Origin: an uncultured Planktomarina sp.
GTDB taxonomy: Bacteria; Pseudomonadota; Alphaproteobacteria; Rhodobacterales; Rhodobacteraceae
DNA: 64,000 nt
Direction: 5' to 3'
Assembly: GCA_905182535.1 (NCBI GenBank)
Contig: CAJJBZ010000010.1
Coordinates: 1 to 64,000, forward strand
Shown here: piece after piece, positions 1 to 8,954 of the stretch
Layout: the number at the start of each line of letters is the position of its first letter
Position numbering within the stretch: position 1 is the stretch's first letter
Notes under the pieces: model-generated
Databases searched by the model: none
What the model was told of the DNA's origin: nothing
The model's input: the letters and a program-made list of their open reading frames with translations, nothing else
Position numbers and translations under genes: made by a program

Positions 1-810
1 GAGTTCATCAGCCCTGCCCGCGTCAAAGAGCTTTGTCCCATCATGAACATCGATGGGCCGCGCTATCCGGTTTTAGGTGCTTTGTGGCAGGCGCGCGGCG
101 GCTCGGCGCGACATGACGCGGTGGCTTGGGGCTATGCCCGGGCATGTTCTGATATGGGCATGCATATCTTGCAGAAAACTGAAGTCATGGGCATCACCCA
201 AAAAGGCGGCAAGGTGACCGGCGTCGAGACGACGAAGGGTGTAATTGACTGCGACAAGCTGGGCATCGTTGTGGCGGGACATTCTGGGGTTGTCGCCGAC
301 ATGGCCGGGTTCCGTTTGCCGGTGGAATCGGTGGCGCTGCAGGCGCTTGTGTCCGAGCCAGTGAAACCTTGTATGGATGTGGTGGTGATGGCCAATACCG
401 TGCATGGTTATATGAGCCAGTCTGACAAAGGCGAAATGGTGATTGGCGGCGGTACAGATGCCTATAATGCCTATACCCAACGCGGCTCGTTTCACCATCT
501 TGAGGAAACCGTGCGTGCGCTGATCGAGACCTTCCCGATGGTTTCCCGACTGAAAATGCTGCGCCATTGGGGTGGAATTGTGGACGTGACAGGCGACCGA
601 TCCCCGATTCTAAGTAAAACCCCTCTGGGCAATACCTTCATCAACTGTGGCTGGGGCACTGGTGGCTTTAAAGCTATTCCCGGATCTGGCTGGGGCTTTG
701 CGGAACTGATGGCCAAGGGCGAAAGCCCGCTGACAGCGGGGTTTGGTCTTGATCGTTTCCGTGTTGGTCGCTTCATTGACGAAAGCGTAGCAGCGGGGGT
801 TGCACACTGA
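1..810 (+). CDS. soxB: Sarcosine oxidase beta subunit, C-terminal part
   Basis: Catalytic flavoprotein subunit of heterotetrameric sarcosine oxidase, which oxidatively demethylates sarcosine to glycine and passes the methyl group to tetrahydrofolate. The reading frame is open from base 1, so the gene is cut by the window edge; 269 codons of about 415 are present. Visible are the DAO-type region with the RGGSARHDAVAWGYARA stretch and the C-terminal GWGTGGFKAIPGSG motif followed by the family-typical RFIDESVAAGVAH end. It is followed 70 bases later by soxD, the usual soxBDAG order. No frame damage in the visible part. Confidence 0.95.
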   Translation, partial: EFISPARVKELCPIMNIDGPRYPVLGALWQARGGSARHDAVAWGYARACSDMGMHILQKTEVMGITQKGGKVTGVETTKGVIDCDKLGIVVAGHSGVVADMAGFRLPVESVALQALVSEPVKPCMDVVVMANTVHGYMSQSDKGEMVIGGGTDAYNAYTQRGSFHHLEETVRALIETFPMVSRLKMLRHWGGIVDVTGDRSPILSKTPLGNTFINCGWGTGGFKAIPGSGWGFAELMAKGESPLTAGFGLDRFRVGRFIDESVAAGVAH

Positions 811-880
811 TGTTCAGCCTTTTCAACACTATAAGTGGCTGTATCCTATCCGACTCTGAGACCCAAGCGGGAGCTTCAAA

Positions 881-1210
881 ATGCTCATCCTAAACTGCCC
901 CTACTGTGGGTGCGACAAAGATGAAACTGAACTTGCCGCAGGCGGGGAAGCGCATCTCAAACGCTTCGGTCCCGGCTCCTCCGATCAAGACTTCGAGGAG
1001 TACCTCTTTGAGCGAACAAATCCAAAAGGTTTGCATTTTGAACGTTGGAGATGCGCTTTTGGTTGTGGAAAGTGGTTTCATGCCGCCCGCTGCACCGCCA
1101 CTCTTGAGGTCTTTGGGACTTATAAGGCTCAAACTCTTGAGCCTCCAAAGGTGATAAAAGACGTTATTACTACAAAACGTCCTGGTTGGTCTTGGAGAAA
1201 TTTCTCATGA
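881..1210 (+). CDS. soxD: Sarcosine oxidase delta subunit
   Basis: Small zinc-binding subunit of heterotetrameric sarcosine oxidase, 109 aa, between soxB and soxA. The N-terminal CPYCG knuckle (Cys6, Cys9) and the later RCAFGCGKWF segment give the zinc site. In the corynebacterial enzyme the third ligand is a His four residues before the last Cys; here that position is Cys58 (with Cys62), so the site would be all-cysteine. The length is slightly long for the family (about 85-100 aa). The ATG is preceded by a GGGAGC stretch that can serve as ribosome binding site. Confidence 0.93.
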   Translation: MLILNCPYCGCDKDETELAAGGEAHLKRFGPGSSDQDFEEYLFERTNPKGLHFERWRCAFGCGKWFHAARCTATLEVFGTYKAQTLEPPKVIKDVITTKRPGWSWRNFS

Positions 1211-1277
1211 CATTTCAATATCTGCAAATAGTTTTTTCTTTGGGCCATATATCTAGCCGCGAGAATGGAGCTGCCCA

Positions 1278-4200
1278 ATGAGTACTCGTCTAGCCAATTA
1301 TGGTCGTCTAATAAATCGTGCAAAAGCGGTCAATTTTACTTTTAATGATAAGGTTTTGAATGGCTTCGAGGGTGACACTCTAGCGGCCTCACTTCTTGCT
1401 AATGATCAAATGCTGATAGGGCGGTCGTTTAAATATCACCGCCCACGCGGCGTAGTAGCCTCGGGCGGTGAAGAGCCAAATGCGCTGATTAATCTTGGTG
1501 TAGAGGGTCATTTTGAGCCAAATGCTCGCGCCACCACTACCGAGACGTTCAGCGGACTTACTGCCGCATCACAAAACCATTTCCCGTCTCTGGAATTTGA
1601 TATTGGGGCGATTAACTCCAAGTTGGCGCGTTTCTTGCCAGCCGGGTTTTACTATAAGATGTTTATTCATCCGCGTTCATTTTGGAAACATATCTATGAG
1701 CCTATCATCCGTAAATCTGCGGGCCTGGGAAAAGCGCCAAAGTCTAGAGATGCTGATAAATATGAACATTATTACCATTTTTGTGAGGTAATGATTGTTG
1801 GTGGTGGAATTGCGGGGCTGCAAGCCGCGAAGTCTGCAGCTGCTACTGGGGTCCGGGTCTTACTGGTTGAGCAAACTCCACATTGGGGGGGGCGTGCGCC
1901 GGTTGATGGGGTTATGATTGATGGTATGGCGGCGGAAGATTGGGTTGCGCAAACTTTGGCGGAGCTTGCCGCGCGCGACAATGTTGTGATGCGCAATCGC
2001 ACCCAAGGCTCTGGGGTCTATGACCACGGATATGCTTTAGCCTATGAGCGTATCGCCGATCACACACCCGGCGATGGGCGGCCGCGCCACCGGCTCTGGC
2101 GGGTGCGCTGCAAGCAAATCGTAACTGCAACAGGCGGGATTGAACGTCCATTATCTTTTGCTGGCAATGACATCCCTGGCGTCATGTTAGCTGGGGCTGT
2201 GCGTGATTATGTATTGAATTATGGCGTTTCTCCAGGGGATAGGACTGTGGTTGTCACCAATAATGATGACGCTTACCGCACTGCGCTCACGCTGAAACAG
2301 GCTGGGCTTGAAGTACCCGTAATATTAGACGCCCGCGCCGAAGGTGGTGGAGATTTGATGGGCGAAGCTATTACCGCCGGTATCCGGGTTGAGCTGGGAC
2401 GTGGCATAGCCCAAGTTCTTGGTGGCAAGCGGGTCACTGGGTTGCAAATCTGTTCTCAGGCTGGAGAAGGTGCTGTTTTAGAAGAGATCGGCTGTGATGT
2501 TGTTGCCATGTCTGGGGGCTGGTCTCCTGTTGTGCATCTGTGGTCTCATTGTGGTGGAAAGCTTAACTGGGACGCCGATCAAGCCATGTTTCGCCCGGAT
2601 CCAAATCAGCCCCCCCTGAGTGCGGATGGTGAAGGGTTTGTCCGGGTAGCAGGGCTGGCCAATGGTCACCTTCGCAGTGCTGCTATTATTGCGGATGCCT
2701 CAGTTCAAGGCGCTGCAGCGGCCAAAGCGGCAGGTGGCAACACCAAGCGAGTCGTGCTGGCAAAAGCAGAGGATTTTGAAGAGCGGCCCCTTTCCCCGGT
2801 TTGGCTCATGCCACAGGGAGCCAGTTATAAATTGCGCTCCAAAGCCTGGCTGGATTTTCAAAATGACGTAAAGGTCACTGATGTACAATTAGCCGCACAA
2901 GAGGGCTTTGAAAGCGTCGAGCATGCTAAGCGCTACACTACGCTGGGCATGGCTACAGACCAAGGTAAGCTAAGTAATATTAATGGACTTGCGGTACTTT
3001 CTAAATCTCTTAATGCTGAGATTCCAGATGTGGGAACCACTACATTTCGACCCCCTTACACACCCATTTCCATGGCTTCTTTGGCTGGTGAAGCACGGGG
3101 CGAATTGTTTCAACCTATCCGTAAAACACCCATGCATGATTGGCATGATAGCCATTTCGCGGAATGGGAGCCGGTTGGCGGTTGGCGGCGCACATATGCC
3201 TATGTGCGGCCGGGTGAAACCGTCGACCAAGCGGTGCAGCGTGAGGTGACTAATACACGGGAAAAACTTGGCCTCCTAGATGCTTCGACCCTTGGAAAAA
3301 TTGTAGTTAAAGGGCCCGATGCAGGCAAGTTTCTCGATATGATGTACACCAATATGATGTCTAATCTGAAGCTTGGTCGCTGCCGCTATGGTCTGATGTG
3401 CTCAGAAAATGGATTTCTATCGGATGACGGCGTTGTTGCACGGATCGACGACCAAACTTGGCTTTGCCATACTACTTCCGGTGGTGCAGACCGCATTCAC
3501 GCCCAAATGGAAGAATGGCTACAAACAGAGTGGTGGGACTGGAACGTCTGGGTGGTTAATATCACGGAACAATTGGCGCAAGTTGCGGTCGTAGGGCCCA
3601 ATGCCCGCAAAGTTCTTGAAAAACTTGGAGGCGTTAACGTTTCTGCGGATGCTTTGCCTTTTATGGCTTGGGCCGATGAAAAATTAGGTGGTATTTCCTG
3701 CCGAGTTTACCGAATCTCCTTTTCAGGCGAACTGTCATACGAAATTGCAATTCCTGCTAACCGTGGTTTAGAGTTTTGGGAAATGCTAGTGGAAGCTGGG
3801 GCTGAGTTTGACGCAATGCCATACGGCACGGAGTGTCTGCACATAATGCGAGCCGAAAAAGGCTTTATCATGATTGGAGATGAGACAGATGGTACGGTTA
3901 TTCCTCAGGATTTAGGTTTAAGCTGGGCTGTATCGAAGAAAAAAGATGATTTTCTGGGAAAACGGGCACAACAACGTTCATTCATGGACAATGATAACCG
4001 GTGGCAGCTTGTGGGGCTTGAGACCCTAGATGGTTCTGTTCTGGAAGATGGAGCTTATGCAATTGCATCTGGAAAAAATGCTAATGGACAGACCAATACT
4101 GAAGGCCGGGTGACTTCAACCTATTATTCGCCAACTCTGAGAAAGGGTATTGCCATGGGCCTAGTTTTTCACGGACCAGAGCGGATGGGCGATATTTTAT

Positions 4201-4289
4201 CTTTCACTAGAATTGGGGCTGCACCCGTGAAGGCTAAGATCGTCAGTCCTGTGTTTTATGATCCAGAGGGGAAGAAACCTAATGTCTGA
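1278..4289 (+). CDS. soxA: Sarcosine oxidase alpha subunit
   Basis: Large subunit, 1003 aa, a normal length. Domains in order: N-terminal ferredoxin-like fold (about 20-110, with LLANDQMLIGRSFKYHRPRG), a dinucleotide-binding domain starting at MIVGGGIAGLQAAKS (about 171), and a C-terminal GcvT-like tetrahydrofolate-binding module from about residue 615 onward. It channels iminium-derived one-carbon units to folate to form 5,10-methylenetetrahydrofolate. A GGAG precedes the ATG. It overlaps soxG by 8 bases. The frame is intact over 3 kb, in contrast to many genes further along the window. Confidence 0.96.
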   Translation: MSTRLANYGRLINRAKAVNFTFNDKVLNGFEGDTLAASLLANDQMLIGRSFKYHRPRGVVASGGEEPNALINLGVEGHFEPNARATTTETFSGLTAASQNHFPSLEFDIGAINSKLARFLPAGFYYKMFIHPRSFWKHIYEPIIRKSAGLGKAPKSRDADKYEHYYHFCEVMIVGGGIAGLQAAKSAAATGVRVLLVEQTPHWGGRAPVDGVMIDGMAAEDWVAQTLAELAARDNVVMRNRTQGSGVYDHGYALAYERIADHTPGDGRPRHRLWRVRCKQIVTATGGIERPLSFAGNDIPGVMLAGAVRDYVLNYGVSPGDRTVVVTNNDDAYRTALTLKQAGLEVPVILDARAEGGGDLMGEAITAGIRVELGRGIAQVLGGKRVTGLQICSQAGEGAVLEEIGCDVVAMSGGWSPVVHLWSHCGGKLNWDADQAMFRPDPNQPPLSADGEGFVRVAGLANGHLRSAAIIADASVQGAAAAKAAGGNTKRVVLAKAEDFEERPLSPVWLMPQGASYKLRSKAWLDFQNDVKVTDVQLAAQEGFESVEHAKRYTTLGMATDQGKLSNINGLAVLSKSLNAEIPDVGTTTFRPPYTPISMASLAGEARGELFQPIRKTPMHDWHDSHFAEWEPVGGWRRTYAYVRPGETVDQAVQREVTNTREKLGLLDASTLGKIVVKGPDAGKFLDMMYTNMMSNLKLGRCRYGLMCSENGFLSDDGVVARIDDQTWLCHTTSGGADRIHAQMEEWLQTEWWDWNVWVVNITEQLAQVAVVGPNARKVLEKLGGVNVSADALPFMAWADEKLGGISCRVYRISFSGELSYEIAIPANRGLEFWEMLVEAGAEFDAMPYGTECLHIMRAEKGFIMIGDETDGTVIPQDLGLSWAVSKKKDDFLGKRAQQRSFMDNDNRWQLVGLETLDGSVLEDGAYAIASGKNANGQTNTEGRVTSTYYSPTLRKGIAMGLVFHGPERMGDILSFTRIGAAPVKAKIVSPVFYDPEGKKPNV

Positions 4290-4830
4290 TCGTGAATTTC
4301 AAGGCTACGTAAATGTTACACAAGATACCGGCCAAACCATGTTCACACTACGCGCTACTTTGTCTTCAACTAAAATCAAGGCGGCGATAAAACTTGCAAC
4401 GGGTGTAGCAGTTCCAAAGCGCGGATCGTGCCACGTGGTTGGCGGTTGTGCTCTGGCATGGATGTCTCCCGATGAACTGCTAGTAATGGCTCCTATCGCA
4501 CAGGCCGAAAAGCTTCGGGTTAGCCTTGATGTAGCATTGAGCGAGGAGCATGTCTTGCTTGAGGACGTATCAGATGCTCGTGCAAAGTTTATCCTAAGTG
4601 GTACTAATGTACGTGAGGTACTGGCAAAATTGGCTCCTATGGATACCCACCCTGAAAAATTTCCAGTTGGTAGCTTTAACCGGACCCGCTTTGCACAGGT
4701 TGCAGGGGCCGTGTTTCTGGAACAAGACGATCTAGTTAGTGTGATCTGTTTTAGGTCTGTGCAAGATTATGTTTATGCGCTCTTCTGTGATGCTGCGACA
4801 CACGGATCAGAGGTTCTGGTTCGGGAGTAA
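4282..4830 (+). CDS. soxG: Sarcosine oxidase gamma subunit
   Basis: Fourth subunit of the sarcosine oxidase complex, 182 aa, GcvT-related fold, thought to help assembly of the alpha-beta interface. I chose the ATG at 4282, overlapping the soxA stop, because GAGGGGAAG lies at the right distance; an in-frame ATG 24 bases upstream lacks such a site. The purU and folD genes that often follow soxG in relatives are absent here; the next gene is sodB. Identification rests on position and family-like stretches such as CALAWMSPDELLVMAP. Confidence 0.88.
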   Translation: MSDREFQGYVNVTQDTGQTMFTLRATLSSTKIKAAIKLATGVAVPKRGSCHVVGGCALAWMSPDELLVMAPIAQAEKLRVSLDVALSEEHVLLEDVSDARAKFILSGTNVREVLAKLAPMDTHPEKFPVGSFNRTRFAQVAGAVFLEQDDLVSVICFRSVQDYVYALFCDAATHGSEVLVRE

Positions 4831-4934
4831 GAATCTTATTTACCACAAGATATGTAAAGACCATTTTGTTCTGGGCCATTACCTTCTATAAAATGTGTAA
4901 CGCCCCTTAACCCAACGTTGAAAGGATCGCTCTT

Positions 4935-5534
4935 ATGGCTTTCACACTACCAGATCTTCCTTATGCTCATGATGCACTCGCCTCTAAAGGCATGTCCGCA
5001 GAAACTATGGAATTCCACCATGATCTCCACCACAACGCCTATGTGACTAATGGTAATGCTGCGATTGCGGGTACCAACTGGGACGGCAAGTCTCTCGAAG
5101 AGATCATCGTGGGTACCTATGACGCTTCGGCAGTTGCCCAAAACGGAACCTTCAACAACATCAGCCAATTGTGGAACCATAATCAGTTTTGGGAAATGAT
5201 GGGCCCAGGCGAAAGCAAAATACCTGGAGCTTTAGAAGCTGCGTTGGTTGAAAACTTTGGCTCAGTTTTAAGCTTCAAAACTGCATTTTCTGCAGCAGGG
5301 GCTGGTCAATTTGGGTCTGGCTGGTGCTGGTTGGTAAAAAATGCTGACGGCTCTTTGGCTGTTACAAAAACCGAAAATGGCGTGAACCCGCTTTGCTTCG
5401 GTCAAACTGCACTATTAGGCTGTGATGTTTGGGAACATTCCTATTATATTGATTTTCGGAATAAACGTCCGGTGTATTTGTCCAACTTCCTCGACAACTT
5501 GGTCAATTGGGAAAATGTTGCAAGCCGTATGTAA
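4935..5534 (+). CDS. sodB: Superoxide dismutase, Fe type
   Basis: Dismutes superoxide to oxygen and hydrogen peroxide in the cytoplasm. 199 aa. Metal ligands are visible: a His in FHHDLHHNAYV (about 28), a His in QLWNHNQFW, and Asp and His in CDVWEHSYYIDFRN. The Gln just before LWNH sits where Fe-type enzymes carry Gln69, and there is no Gln before the DVWEH motif as in Mn-type enzymes, so iron is the likelier metal (inference). AAAGGA precedes the ATG. Monocistronic, with its own terminator downstream. Confidence 0.95.
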   Translation: MAFTLPDLPYAHDALASKGMSAETMEFHHDLHHNAYVTNGNAAIAGTNWDGKSLEEIIVGTYDASAVAQNGTFNNISQLWNHNQFWEMMGPGESKIPGALEAALVENFGSVLSFKTAFSAAGAGQFGSGWCWLVKNADGSLAVTKTENGVNPLCFGQTALLGCDVWEHSYYIDFRNKRPVYLSNFLDNLVNWENVASRM

Positions 5535-5562
5535 TTGGATTTTGCAGATTATATGAATTTAG

Positions 5563-5598
5563 AAGGCTTGTGTGAGTTTCTCTGCACAGGCCTTTTTT
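5563..5598 (+). terminator. Rho-independent terminator of sodB
   Basis: The arms AAGGCTTGTG (5563-5572) and CACAGGCCTT (5585-5594) pair over 10 positions with one G-T wobble and run into a T tract. It lies about 30 bases after the sodB stop. Confidence 0.8.
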
Positions 5599-5638
5599 GT
5601 GGCCCATTCAAGAGGGTGATTTTAATGGTAGGGTGATT

Positions 5639-6519
5639 ATGACACAATCTGTTAAAGGGGCCATTGCCATGCTCTTGGCCTGCGTTACCTGGGGCTTCGC
5701 ACCACTGTATTACTCATTTCTAAGTCATCTTGGGCCTGAAGAGATTTTGTCTCACCGCACACTCTGGTCGGTGGTGACCTTTGTTATAGTAATAGCCTTT
5801 ACTGGTCGTCGGACTGAAACTCTGCGCGTACTAAAACTCCCTAAAACTATGGCTCTGATCTTTCTTGCTGGGGTGATGATTGGGATAAATTGGTACGTAT
5901 TTATTTTTTCAGTGGGCGAGGGGCGCGTCACTGAGTCTTCCCTTGGCTATTATATATTTCCGCTGGTCATGGTACTTTTGGGTTTGCTGGTTTTTCGTGA
6001 AACCTTGTCCAAATTACAATGGGTCTCGGTGGTACTTGCAGTGATTGCAGTGATTGTTTTGACATATGGTCTCGGTACTGCGCCTTGGCTGGCGATGATT
6101 ATCTCTTTTAGCTTTGGAATTTATGGCCTGCTCAAGCGGGTCATCAAAGTAGATTCGGTAATCTCCGTCACGCTAGAGGTATTGTTATTGCTGCCTTTTG
6201 CTTTGGGCTATCTGTACTGGTTCGCCGATCTATGCCAGATGGGTCAACCTTGGCGCTTTTGATATTTTCAGGTCTAATCACTGCTGGGCCTCTTATGCTG
6301 ATGACTTATGCAACCCAAACCGTACGTATGGCAACGGTTGGGCTTGTGCAGTATCTCAACCCCGTCCTACAGTTTTTCTGTGCTATCGTCCTATTGGGTG
6401 AGGTGCTGACAGGCTGGCATATGATCGCAATAATTTTGATTTGGACTGCATTGGCTTTTTACACTGTTGCTGTGTTTAAGGCAGAGCGTAGAATCCTTTC
6501 AACTTCATCTACAGTGTAA
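5639..6519 (+). CDS. rarD: RarD-type DMT superfamily permease, frameshifted
   Basis: EamA/RarD-like inner-membrane transporter with about ten hydrophobic segments; substrate unknown. The family start (VKGAIAMLLACVTWGFAPLYY) and family end (LVQYLNPVLQFFCAIVLLGE) are both present but in different frames. The first frame runs to 6262; the second carries the rest from about 6232. The change corresponds to one missing base near 6228-6240. Corrected length is about 293 aa, normal for RarD. I set the start at the ATG at 5639; the longer open frame upstream is not conserved. The 3' end overlaps the convergent LOG gene by 61 bases. Confidence 0.82.
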
Positions 6520-7019
6520 GCCACAGAAAACATGTCACGCATACTGGGCTCTGCAAAACCTGATCTGATGATGTGATCGATTAGGTTCAGCATTGGTTGC
6601 CAATACCCAGCAATATTGGCTACAACAATCGGTCGGTTATGTAATTTGAGCTGTGCCCATGTGAGCACTTCGAAAAATTCGTCCATAGAACCCGCCCCCC
6701 CGGGCAAAAGCACCACTGCATCGCTGTTGACAAACATCAGCTTTTTACGGCTGTGCATATCATCGGTGACGATGAACTGATCAAGGTCACGCTTGCCAAC
6801 TTCATGCTGCATCAGATGCTCGGGTATCACTCCAAAGGTTTTAGCCCCAGAAGTCTGCGCTCCCTCAGCTACCTTGCCCATTAGCCCAACGTCACCAGCA
6901 CCGTAAACTAAGCGCCATGCGTTTTTGGCTATCATATGACCTAAATCAACGGCTGCCTGACCATAGGCTGGATCATTTCCCATACTTGCACCACAAAATA
7001 CACAAATTGACTTGGTCAT
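6459..7019 (-). CDS. LOG-family protein (TIGR00730 type)
   Basis: 186 aa, Rossmann-like LOG family, related to lysine decarboxylase-like proteins that release the free base from cytokinin nucleotides or act on nucleoside 5'-monophosphates. The family motif region is PGGAGSMDEFFEVLTW, and CVFCGAS and VYGAGDVGLMG are characteristic. The bacterial physiological role is unclear. Its C-terminus overlaps the end of rarD on the other strand by 61 bases, with no terminator between them. Divergent from the LysM gene, sharing an 81-base promoter interval. Confidence 0.88.
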   Translation of the reverse strand: MTKSICVFCGASMGNDPAYGQAAVDLGHMIAKNAWRLVYGAGDVGLMGKVAEGAQTSGAKTFGVIPEHLMQHEVGKRDLDQFIVTDDMHSRKKLMFVNSDAVVLLPGGAGSMDEFFEVLTWAQLKLHNRPIVVANIAGYWQPMLNLIDHIIRSGFAEPSMRDMFSVAYTVDEVERILRSALNTATV

Positions 7020-7100
7020 ATTAATGATTCCCTCAGTTCTCGCTGGACAGGTGTTGGTACGACTGATAGCATAGGTCAGCCATTGGGGGAATGCAGCTAA

Positions 7101-8908
7101 ATGAGCAATTCGGAGAAGAGCGAAGACGCAGGCAAAGAGCAGTCTCGCTACGCCATTTGGGCAGTATTAATTGGGGCGGTTTTGGTTTGGTGGTTTTATC
7201 CGCAATTTCGCGCGGCTGTGCAGCCCGCTACAGGGGAAATTGTGGGCACTAAACCGGTAGAAACTATTAAGCCGTTGGTTATTGATAATGAGGCTGTAGC
7301 ATCCGTTGTAGTAGAAACACCCATTGTGGATGTAGGCCCAACCGAACTGTTACCTGATATAGAGACTAAATATTCAGCCGCTACGACTGACAAGCCTATT
7401 GCAGTTGAACCAAACTCTGCTGGTGTATCAACCCAAGAGATTACTGTGACACTACCAGAGCTGGATCAAACTGTCGTCCTTGAGACAAAAGATGAAAGTC
7501 AGGCGTCTAAATCTGTGGAAGTGAAGACTGAGGCGGATAGTGTAGACGAGCTTGCAGCTGTGTCAGGCCCAATTACACCTCAACCCAAAATAATCGATGT
7601 TGTTGCTGTACCTAGGTTTGATTTAGTACGCATTGAAGATGATGGCTCCGCGCTAATTGCTGGTCTGGCTGAGGGAACAGGTTATGTGATTTTGAGCGTG
7701 GATGGTGTTGAGTTACCCGGGGCCCGTGCAGATCTCAATGGTAGTGGGCAATTTGTCATATTTGCGTTCTTGCCGCCAAAGCTGACACCGCAGGAACTTA
7801 GATTACATCTGTACACAGAAGGTGGAAATGGATTGGTTGCCTCGGATGAGATTGTGTTTGTGGCGGCCGCACCCAAAACCCAAAATCAGGAAGAAGTGGT
7901 GGCATCTGTATCTGAAGATACAGCAGAGGTAGACGCTCAACTGGAGGCTGTAACCCAAACGGAAGAGGTGGTGGCATCTGTATCTGAAGATACAGCAGAG
8001 GTAGACGCTCAACTGGAGGCTGTAACGCAAACGGAAGAGGTGGTGGCATCTGTATCTGAAGACACAGCAGAGATAGATCCTCAACCGGATTCTGTAATAC
8101 AAACGGAGGCATCTGCTGTCTCAGCAACTACTAAGGTTCTTTTAGTGGACGAGACTGGTGTCAAAATTCTGCAAGACGGTGAGGAAACAGGACCTTTTAT
8201 AACTGTTTCAATTGATACCATTTCCTACAATTTGGAGGGCGATGTTTCCATTGGTGGTCGTGCAGCAGGGCAAGGTTTTGTTCGAATTTATCTTGATAAT
8301 CGTGCTATTATCACTTCTCAGATTTCTGATAGCGGTTATTGGACGGTGGACCTACTGAATGTCGAGGCTGGTATCTATACATTGCGTGTTGATGAGTTGA
8401 ACTCGGTGGGTGATGTCTTGTCGCGTTCGGAAACCCCATTCAAGCGTGAAGAGCCTACTGAATTGGCAGCTCTGATGGCGGAGACTGCTGAAGTGGTGGT
8501 AGACGATGCTGCTGTCGCTGAAAGAGTTGCGTGGCTTCAAACAATGTGAAGGCGGGTACGGCGGGGGAATTGCAGAAAGAACCTAAACTTACGCAGACAG
8601 TGGTTGATGTGCAAGCGCAAGTGGAAGATCTTGCCGGGTCGACTTCTGATATATATTTTGAGGTAGAGGTTTCTGGAGCTAGTTCCAAAGGAGTAGGCGG
8701 TGAACCTGTTGAATTAGATGCTTCCCTGCGCGCGCCATCTGCGACATTCAGGGTTAAAACGGTGCAGCCGGGGTCCACACTTTGGGCCATTGCGAAGGAA
8801 AGCTACGGTGCCGGCATCGAATATTTCAAAGTTTTTGATGCGAATAAAGAACGCATTAGAGACCCTGATCTAATCTATCCGGGGCAAGTATTTGAAATTC
8901 CAGATTGA
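7101..8908 (+). CDS. LysM-domain envelope protein with tandem repeats, frameshifted
   Basis: Single membrane segment near the N-terminus (AIWAVLIGAVLVWWFYP), a long acidic, Thr/Val-rich linker, an Ig-like stretch (about 170-250), three 24-residue repeats (about 263-334), a second Ig-like stretch (about 345-445), and a C-terminal LysM domain (VKTVQPGSTLWAIAKESYG to the PGQVFEIPD end). The LysM part is in another frame; one missing base near 8529-8531 separates the pieces, and the corrected length is about 602 aa. LysM binds peptidoglycan, so I infer an inner-membrane-anchored periplasmic protein. Similar LysM proteins are common in Rhodobacteraceae; function not known. Confidence 0.8.
7887..8102 (+). 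repeat. Three tandem 72-base repeats inside the LysM gene
   Basis: Copies at 7887-7958, 7959-8030 and 8031-8102, each coding for 24 residues that include VVASVSEDTAE. Copies 1 and 2 are nearly identical at the DNA level; copy 3 has diverged in its second half (IDPQPDSVIQ). The unit is a whole number of codons, so copy number changes keep the frame. Confidence 0.92.
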
Positions 8909-8954
8909 TAGAGCCTTCCATTCCTAAATTTAGAGGCTAACTACATAACTTATC

